Position numbers and translations under genes: made by a program. Below are positions 59,137-64,000 of a stretch of DNA of 64,000 nt, in pieces (the stretch's first letter is position 1; the number at the start of each line of letters is the position of its first letter). Below the pieces are notes generated by a model, which had not been told where the DNA came from, made no database searches, and was given only the letters and a program-made list of their open reading frames with translations. Origin of the DNA: Rikenellaceae bacterium (lineage in GTDB: Bacteria; Bacteroidota; Bacteroidia; Bacteroidales; Rikenellaceae). Where the stretch lies: contig SUZH01000007.1 of the NCBI GenBank assembly GCA_015060045.1, positions 62,001-126,000 of the forward strand. The letters run 5' to 3'.

Positions 59137-60081
59137 ATGAATAAGCTGGTTGCATTTTTTGCACTTGTAGCCCTCACGGCTTGTGGTGGTGCGCCCAAAC
59201 AGACCGAGATGGTTGAGACCGCTCCGAAGCAGGAGATCCCCGAAGGGGCTATCCCGATGCACTACGATCGTCACCTCTGCCTGGAGGTGGAGCTGTGCGA
59301 TTCGATTTCCGCGCGGATGCTCTTCGATACGGGCAACACGCATCTGCTGCTCGACTCGACCTTCTATGCAGAGCAGATCGGCGATCGTGTGCCCCTGCTG
59401 CGTTCGATGTTTGGCGGTGCGGGCGACGGCATGGAGTCGGCGCGGATGGCGATGCACGCCTGGCGCTATCGCCTGGGGAAGGAGGAGATGACCGAGCCGA
59501 TGGCCGTGGTGATGAACCTGCGTAAGATTGTGGGGGAGAAGGCCGACGGCATGGTGGGTATGACCCTGATGCAGGGGCGTCGTGTGCTCTTCGACTACAA
59601 GGATGGTTATATGCAGCTGCTGGCCGCGACGGATTCGATCCCGGCAGATTTTGTAAAAATTCCCTGCACCTGGCTTGACGAGACGAAGATGCGTATCGTT
59701 CTGCCGCTTGAGGTGGCTTTTGGCGACGGCTCGACTTTCAAGGGTAACTTCTTGGTCGATACGGGTATGCCCGATGCGTTGTCGCTTGGTAGCACAACGG
59801 CCGATCGCTTGAATTTGAAAATGCGCATCTCGGATGCCGTGCGCCGTGAGCGTGCGGTGGGCGGTGTCGGTGGTGCGAGTGTGGCGTATGAATTTGCTGC
59901 CAAGACAATTACCGTGGGCGGAGTGACGCTGCACGACATGGAGGCCGCTTGGTCTGAGAACCGACAAGGTTCGTTAGCCGATGCGCGCTACGATGGTTTG
60001 GTAGGAAATGCCCTGCTCGAACATTTCGATGTGATCTTCGACTTCTCGGCCTGCACGATCTATCTGCGACCGAATCTATAA
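59137..60081 (+). CDS. Lipoprotein with two retropepsin-like DTG motifs (clan AA aspartic protease-like)
   Basis: 314 residues. Signal peptide with lipobox LTAC (Cys14). Two halves each carry a catalytic-type motif: LFDTGNTHLLLDS (Asp64) and FLVDTGMPDALSL (Asp208), an internal duplication like pepsin or an obligate retropepsin pair in one chain. Ends in AKTITVGGVTLHDM...FDVIFDFSACTIYL, the beta-hairpin typical of this family. Substrate unknown; it may be a periplasmic peptidase. Starts 17 nt after rsmA and is closed by a terminator. Confidence 0.82.
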   Translation: MNKLVAFFALVALTACGGAPKQTEMVETAPKQEIPEGAIPMHYDRHLCLEVELCDSISARMLFDTGNTHLLLDSTFYAEQIGDRVPLLRSMFGGAGDGMESARMAMHAWRYRLGKEEMTEPMAVVMNLRKIVGEKADGMVGMTLMQGRRVLFDYKDGYMQLLAATDSIPADFVKIPCTWLDETKMRIVLPLEVAFGDGSTFKGNFLVDTGMPDALSLGSTTADRLNLKMRISDAVRRERAVGGVGGASVAYEFAAKTITVGGVTLHDMEAAWSENRQGSLADARYDGLVGNALLEHFDVIFDFSACTIYLRPNL

Positions 60082-60100
60082 TTGTCGGTAAGATAAAAAC

Positions 60101-60131
60101 AAAAAAAGGAACTCAAACGAGTCCCTTTTTT
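60101..60131 (+). terminator. Terminator after the aspartic-protease-like gene
   Basis: AAAAGGAACTC/GAGTCCCTTTT stem (one bulge) and T-run. Confidence 0.75.
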
Positions 60132-60227
60132 CTTTCAGTGCATAATAGTTCAAGTTCTCCCTTTTCAACTGCGCAACAGCCGAGAACAGAGGCTGCTTGC
60201 AGTCTTTGCCGAGGCGCGCATGCAGTC

Positions 60228-60276
60228 ACGGCAATTTATTGCCGTAAAGGGAGGATTTAGGAGGGATTGTCTATAT
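60228..60276. repeat. Dispersed intergenic repeat, copy 2, with adjacent palindrome
   Basis: Palindrome ACGGCAAT-TT-ATTGCCGT (60228-60245) followed by AAAGGGAGGATTTAGGAGGGATTGTCTATAT, related to 46728-46756. Confidence 0.55.
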
Positions 60277-60300
60277 AACCGAAAGGCGCCAAAAACAAAA

Positions 60301-60329
60301 AAAAGAGTTCCCCGTGGGAACTCCTTTTT
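60301..60329 (-). terminator. Terminator of rplU-rpmA
   Basis: GGAGTTCCC/GGGAACTC stem with leftward T8. Confidence 0.82.
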
Positions 60330-60347
60330 CTTCGTGCTTTTGGCGTC

Positions 60348-60608
60348 TTACTCTGCCAGGGGCAGAACGCTTACATAGGACTTGTTCTCACCCTTCTTGC
60401 AGAACGAAACCGTTCCGTCAACGAGGGCAAACAACGTGTGGTCCTTACCCATACCTACATTCTCACCTGCGTTGTGAACCGTACCACGCTGGCGGACGAT
60501 GATGTTGCCGGCCTTAGCGAACTGACCGCCGAACAACTTGATACCGAGTCGCTTGCTCTCCGACTCACGGCCGTTCTTCGAACTACCTACACCCTTCTTG
60601 TGTGCCAT
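60348..60608 (-). CDS. rpmA: 50S ribosomal protein L27
   Basis: 86 residues, starting [39 protein letters not shown] is the L27 signature. N-terminal tail reaches the peptidyl-transferase centre. 27 nt downstream of rplU, the common order. Confidence 0.98.
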   Translation of the reverse strand: MAHKKGVGSSKNGRESESKRLGIKLFGGQFAKAGNIIVRQRGTVHNAGENVGMGKDHTLFALVDGTVSFCKKGENKSYVSVLPLAE

Positions 60609-60635
60609 GTCTTCTTCAGTTTTTTAAGGTTTAAC

Positions 60636-60947
60636 TTACGCAACAATCTCCTCCACGAGAATCTGGGTCAGGTACTGACGGTGACCGTTGCACTTCTGAT
60701 AACCAGTTCTACGCTTCTTCTTGAAGACCAGGACCTTGTCGTCCTTCAGGTGCTTCAGGATCTTGCACTTAACCGAGGCGCCTTCTACTACAGGTGCACC
60801 TACTTTAACCTGACCGTCATTGTCTGCGAGCAGGACCTTGTCGAAGCTAATGGACGAATCTACGTCGCCCTGGAGACGGTGAACATAGAGCTTGCGACCT
60901 TTCTCAGCCTTAAATTGCTGACCTGCGATTTCTACGATAACGTACAT
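60636..60947 (-). CDS. rplU: 50S ribosomal protein L21
   Basis: 103 residues. [22 protein letters not shown] and the C-terminal [21 protein letters not shown] are diagnostic. First gene of rplU-rpmA with a consensus promoter. Confidence 0.98.
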   Translation of the reverse strand: MYVIVEIAGQQFKAEKGRKLYVHRLQGDVDSSISFDKVLLADNDGQVKVGAPVVEGASVKCKILKHLKDDKVLVFKKKRRTGYQKCNGHRQYLTQILVEEIVA

Positions 60948-60986
60948 TGAATTAAAAAGTTCGTGTTAAAAACACAATTTGGACTG

Positions 60987-61018
60987 CAAAGATAGAGGCT
61001 TTTTATTTCATAAACAAA
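60987..61018 (-). promoter_or_regulatory. Promoter of rplU-rpmA
   Basis: Leftward TTTG (61015-61018), 20 nt, TATCTTTG (60987-60994), 40 nt before the ATG. Confidence 0.78.
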
Positions 61019-61048
61019 CAATCCGTAAACTTTTTTGCCTGAAAATGC

Positions 61049-61084
61049 TTTGGCACGCTTTTCGTCATGCTCTTCCTACATTTA
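61049..61084 (+). promoter_or_regulatory. Possible promoter of the pseudo-receiver cassette
   Basis: TTTG (61049-61052), 24 nt, TACATTTA (61077-61084), 16 nt before the ATG. Spacing is longer than usual and the -7 box has one mismatch. Confidence 0.4.
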
Positions 61085-61100
61085 ATTGTTGGCTTTTCCT

Positions 61101-61463
61101 ATGGCACGTCTATTGATTTATGCGACCGATGAACTGCTCACTGAACTGGTGCGGGCTGCACTCGCGGGGTTGGATATCGAGATTCGTACGGCCCGCGATC
61201 GCATGCGTTTCGAGCAGTTGGCCCGGCGGATGGTTTTTGACCTGGTGCTGGTCCTCGAAGCTGCACCGTTGTGGTGCGGTCGTGAGTTCTTTCGCCGTGT
61301 GCGTCCCCGACCGTTACGACGTCCCGAAATCTACGTGATCGCCCGCCATCAACGCGACGAGACGGTGCTCGGTCTGCTCGAAAGCGGGGTGGATCAATAC
61401 ATGACTTTCCCGTTGAATCTGTCGCGATTGCGGGGTAAGGTGATCTATGCGCTTGGCCGATGA
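61101..61463 (+). CDS. Stand-alone pseudo-receiver domain protein
   Basis: 120 residues with the outline of a response-regulator receiver (FDLVLVLEAAP, IYVIARHQRDETVLGLLESGVDQYMTFPL). All phosphorylation residues are replaced: the N-terminal acidic pair is Ala8-Thr9, the phospho-Asp position is Leu52, the switch Thr is Ile80 and the Lys of the usual TKP motif is Phe103. It therefore cannot accept phosphate in the normal way and more likely acts as a protein-binding module. Very Arg-rich (RRVRPRPLRRP). Its stop overlaps the start of the HEAT protein gene (ATGA), so the two are translationally coupled. Confidence 0.8.
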   Translation: MARLLIYATDELLTELVRAALAGLDIEIRTARDRMRFEQLARRMVFDLVLVLEAAPLWCGREFFRRVRPRPLRRPEIYVIARHQRDETVLGLLESGVDQYMTFPLNLSRLRGKVIYALGR

Positions 61464-62407
61464 GTGAGTGGCTGACGGGAGTGATGCTGGTTTTGGTCGC
61501 GGGGTGTTGCTTGTGGGTAGGTCGAAGTTATCTCAAGACGCAACTTTGCCGACGACGGAATGCCCACCAAAAAGTGCTGATGCTCCGTTCGGTCAACGAG
61601 CTGGTGTGCAGGGTGGTAGGCGAGCAGGAGGGCTCCCTTTCGTTACCTTTGGAACGTGCCGTACGGCGGGGACGGTTGTTGGCCGAATTGGTGGCGCAGT
61701 TCACCGAATCGGTCTATGGGTGCGATCCGATGCCGATGGCCAAGTTGATGTGTCGGTATGGAACCGATCGCGCCTTGTTGGCCGAGGTGCGTCGTAGCCA
61801 CGGTTACCGACGAGCCTCGTGCTTGCTGCTGTTGGCGCAGTTGCCACCGTTGGAGTCGGTGCGTCGGGAGGTTGAACGTTATTTGGAGGATCCGGCACGG
61901 GAGGTGCGCTTTGCTGCTTTGCTGGTGATGTTGGCGGCCGAACCGGCTGAGGTCTTTCGGCGGATCGCGGTCTTTGGCGAACCCTTGACGCGGTGCGAAG
62001 TGGGGGAGATTCTCCACCTGCTGCGAAGGGGCCTTTTGCCGATCGCCTATCGGCCGCTTATTGAGTCCGAAAACTCGAACCTGCGCCGTCTGGGGCTGGC
62101 TATTGTCGGCCACTTCGCCATCGAGGAGGCGGATGATGTGCTGCTGAAGATGGTGGGCGAGGCGTGGAATGACGACCTCTCGCTCGCAGCTTTATATACG
62201 CTTGGCGCACTGCATCGCCCCTTGCAACGACGAGCGGTGGTGACCTATGTGCAGCGCATGGATCGGGAGGTGCGCCGTGAATGGATGCGCTCGATGGCGC
62301 GTGAAGGCTATTCGTTGCAACAGGTGCGGACATTGCTCGATGAGGGACAACGCCGACGCTATGTGCAACTGGTGGCAACCTATAAACGTTCGTTGGTATG
62401 TGGTTGA
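61460..62407 (+). CDS. Membrane-anchored HEAT-repeat-like protein
   Basis: 315 residues. One N-terminal membrane helix (VMLVLVAGCCLWVG, ~8-21), then a cytosolic Arg/Leu-rich helical solenoid: repeating pairs such as VRFAALLVMLAAEP, NLRRLGLAIVGHFAIEEADDVLLKMV and LSLAALYTLGALHRPLQRRAVVTYV, the pattern of HEAT repeats. Such solenoids are protein scaffolds. No enzymatic motif. Overlaps the pseudo-receiver gene by 4 nt and the next gene by 10 nt. Confidence 0.75.
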   Translation: MSEWLTGVMLVLVAGCCLWVGRSYLKTQLCRRRNAHQKVLMLRSVNELVCRVVGEQEGSLSLPLERAVRRGRLLAELVAQFTESVYGCDPMPMAKLMCRYGTDRALLAEVRRSHGYRRASCLLLLAQLPPLESVRREVERYLEDPAREVRFAALLVMLAAEPAEVFRRIAVFGEPLTRCEVGEILHLLRRGLLPIAYRPLIESENSNLRRLGLAIVGHFAIEEADDVLLKMVGEAWNDDLSLAALYTLGALHRPLQRRAVVTYVQRMDREVRREWMRSMAREGYSLQQVRTLLDEGQRRRYVQLVATYKRSLVCG

Positions 62408-63264
62408 TGGATTGCGTGTTGAGTTGTGTGGCTTTGTGGGCGCTTTTTCGGTGGCGAATGGCCGAACGGGCTGCCGATCGGCGGGTGTGGCTCGATCGGA
62501 TGCACGGGGCGCGCAGCGGTACGCTGGGGGTGGGTATCTCGGCATTGGTCACGCGTCCCGTTACGCTCGAACGTTGCGAACGGTTACTGGGAGTGGAGTA
62601 TGCACTATTTGAGGTGGTCGTGGTGCTCGATGGCGAACGCGATGCGGTGATGATTGAGCAGCTCAAAGCGCGCTACCACCTGATACAGGTCGAGTATTAT
62701 CCGACCGATGAATTGCCCGTGCGGGGTGTGCGAGGATTGTATCGATCACGCAAACGGCGCTTTCGCCGCTTGGTGTTGGTTGATTGTCGGACCCCGGGTG
62801 TTGTAGCGGCCCTCGATGCAGCGGCTGAGGTGGCGTCGTATGAATACCTGCTGCCGCTTCGGGTGGATGAATACCCCGTAGTCGGGGCGGTGGAGCGGTT
62901 GGCTACCGAGGTGGCACTGCAGCCGCTCGGGGCGGTAGAACAGATCTGCTACCTCCCCACGCTCTACGTGGTGTTGTGGCGACGAGCGGCACTGATTCGT
63001 ATCGGTGGCTTTGCCCATTGTTCGATGCGCGTGGTGAGGCGTGAGCGTTGTCGTTGGGTGTGGGAGATGCCGCTACGAAGGGAAAATCTTCCGAAATGGC
63101 ATTCGATGCTCGTTTTCAGTCTGTTGGCTTTGCTTGCTGCGTTTGTTTGGTGGCTCGATGGAGGCTCGTTGTTGCGGATCTTGCTGTGGTGGATGTTGCT
63201 ACTTTTGGCCTTCTTGTGTCGGCTACGTGTTCGTCAGATAGCGGAGGAGTTGCCCGTAGTTTAG
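62398..63264 (+). CDS. GT2-fold-like membrane protein with degenerate active site
   Basis: 288 residues. N-terminal membrane helix (~4-18), a central alpha/beta region (~50-215) that resembles a family-2 glycosyltransferase (FEVVVVLDGERDAVMIEQLKARY; YEYLLPLRVDEYPVVGAVERLATEV) and two C-terminal membrane helices (MLVFSLLALLAAFVWWL; ILLWWMLLLLAFL). The usual DxD metal motif is not clear; only the Asp of RVDEYP could correspond, and a QxxRW motif is not found. Assignment is by eye and tentative; if correct it is a reduced or regulatory homologue of processive synthases. Confidence 0.5.
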   Translation: MWLMDCVLSCVALWALFRWRMAERAADRRVWLDRMHGARSGTLGVGISALVTRPVTLERCERLLGVEYALFEVVVVLDGERDAVMIEQLKARYHLIQVEYYPTDELPVRGVRGLYRSRKRRFRRLVLVDCRTPGVVAALDAAAEVASYEYLLPLRVDEYPVVGAVERLATEVALQPLGAVEQICYLPTLYVVLWRRAALIRIGGFAHCSMRVVRRERCRWVWEMPLRRENLPKWHSMLVFSLLALLAAFVWWLDGGSLLRILLWWMLLLLAFLCRLRVRQIAEELPVV

Positions 63265-63346
63265 TCCTAAGTGATGTTTTTATTGTCCAAATGGGATGTT
63301 TTTGAAAATTCGTCACATTTTTCTCGTTATATTCTAAAAAAATGTT

Positions 63347-63354
63347 TAACTTTA
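63347..63354 (+). promoter_or_regulatory. Possible -7 element of the cysQ-like gene
   Basis: TAACTTTA, one mismatch, 13 nt before the ATG. Confidence 0.35.
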
Positions 63355-63367
63355 CTACACCATAATC

Positions 63368-64000
63368 ATGAACGATCTAAATTCTGTACGCATGATCGAT
63401 ACACAGGTCAATGCCATCTTGTTGCCAGCCATGTTTAATGCCGCCGTACGAGCCGGGGCGGCCATTATGAAGATCCACGGCCACAAAGATGACTACGACA
63501 TTACGCTGAAAAACGATAAAACACCCATCACGTTGGCCGACCGCACGGCGCATCGCACGATCCGCGAGTCACTGGGCCATACGCGTATCCCGATCCTGAG
63601 CGAAGAGGGACGTGAAATGCGCTACGACGAGCGTCGTAATTGGGAACTCTATTGGCTGGTCGATCCGCTGGATGGTACGGCCGAGTTTATAGAAGGATAT
63701 AACGAGTTTACGGTTAATATTGCCCTGATGGAGAACAACCGTTGCATCGCGGCGGTGATCTATGTCCCCTATTTCGAGAAGATGTACCTGGCCAGTGAGG
63801 GACGTGGTGCCTTCCTTAAGCGAGGCGTGGTGCCCGACGCCGAGGCTGCCTACGACTACCTCTCGATCGTGCAGGATTGGTTGCCGCTACCGCTTACGGC
63901 TGATCGTACGACGCGTAATTTCCGCGTGGCCCTTTCGCGTCGCCACCGCACCGAAGAGACCTATGCCCATATCGACACCCTGCGTGCCGAGCATCCCGAT
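63368..64000 (+). CDS. cysQ: 3'(2'),5'-bisphosphate nucleotidase-like (CysQ), C-terminus beyond window
   Basis: FIG-superfamily phosphatase, probably hydrolysing PAP or PAPS from sulfate assimilation. 211 residues are seen, with the rest off the right edge. Metal-binding motifs are intact: ILSEEGREM (~75-83) with the Glu ligand and WLVDPLDGTAEFIEGYNEF (~95-113), where the common form has DGTKEF. The sequence continues into the middle of the domain, ending RAEHPD. An inositol-phosphatase role is possible because the missing C-terminal motif (WDxxA) cannot be inspected. Confidence 0.87.
   Translation, partial: MNDLNSVRMIDTQVNAILLPAMFNAAVRAGAAIMKIHGHKDDYDITLKNDKTPITLADRTAHRTIRESLGHTRIPILSEEGREMRYDERRNWELYWLVDPLDGTAEFIEGYNEFTVNIALMENNRCIAAVIYVPYFEKMYLASEGRGAFLKRGVVPDAEAAYDYLSIVQDWLPLPLTADRTTRNFRVALSRRHRTEETYAHIDTLRAEHPD

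Noticed and set aside
1..64000. CRISPR arrays, rRNA operons, insertion sequences or a replication origin
   Set aside because: No regularly spaced repeats, rRNA-like sequence, transposase frames or DnaA-box clusters were seen in reading the window.

Overview
The window reads as a chromosomal segment of a gut-type Bacteroidota, most likely order Bacteroidales and possibly an Alistipes/Rikenellaceae relative. The evidence is Bacteroidota-style promoters (TTTG, about 20 nt, TAnnTTTG) in front of many genes, weak or absent Shine-Dalgarno sequences, numerous lipoproteins, HECLGH-type DPP III, RecQ/LptB and GSCFA families, and a GC content that looks mid-50s by eye. The genus is inference. Almost all of the window is dense, vertically inherited-looking housekeeping sequence. 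I see no rRNA, CRISPR, prophage, transposase or replication origin.

Layout. 1-4.2 kb: purine nucleoside phosphorylase (cut by the window edge), lpxK, an M23 lipoprotein, ispD and a PH-domain membrane protein. 4.2-13.5 kb: a GH5-like enzyme converging on a GH3 and a PA14-containing GH31, a set that fits beta-glucan/xyloglucan breakdown but has no SusC/SusD pair here, then a DPP III lipoprotein. 13.6-14.8 kb: panC-panD. 14.9-16.8 kb: an AT-rich accessory island with a secreted protein, a SUMF1-fold lipoprotein without the catalytic cysteines, a 52-residue lipoprotein and a leftward structured RNA candidate. 16.8-28.6 kb: DUF456, M16 protease, dCMP deaminase, secA, DUF2851, a SufT-like/sufE pair, a degenerate PafA-type phosphatase and a GSCFA protein. 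28.6-42.5 kb: ispE, rpiB, typA, aroB, waaA, yraN, tyrA, pepE, acpP-fabF-rnc-radC, glyS and ruvX-def plus a small barrel-like protein. 42.6-55.9 kb: ppdK, an HTH regulator with a degenerate EEP protein, mnmA-rimM-rpsP, tRNA-Arg, and the run lptB-aroA-aroC-prmC-recX-M23. 56-64 kb: recQ, rsmA, a two-DTG aspartic-protease-like lipoprotein, rplU-rpmA, a three-gene pseudo-receiver/HEAT/glycosyltransferase-like cassette, and a cysQ-like gene cut by the right edge.

Functional threads. Envelope assembly is represented by LpxK, WaaA, LptB, two M23 peptidases and SecA. The MEP isoprenoid route is represented by IspD and IspE, the shikimate/aromatic route by AroB, AroA, AroC and TyrA, pantothenate synthesis by PanC and PanD, fatty acid synthesis by AcpP and FabF, and translation by GlyRS, Def, S16, L21, L27, RimM, RsmA, PrmC, MnmA and TypA.

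The least ordinary content is a set of apparent pseudoenzymes whose catalytic residues are visibly replaced (PafA-like, EEP, SUMF1, receiver and GT2-like), a leftward rod-shaped RNA candidate with its own promoter and U-tract, a three-armed palindrome at 46791-46909, and dispersed AT-rich intergenic repeats. The best candidate for an undescribed system is the translationally coupled cassette at 61101-63264. All family assignments are by reading motifs; no searches were run.
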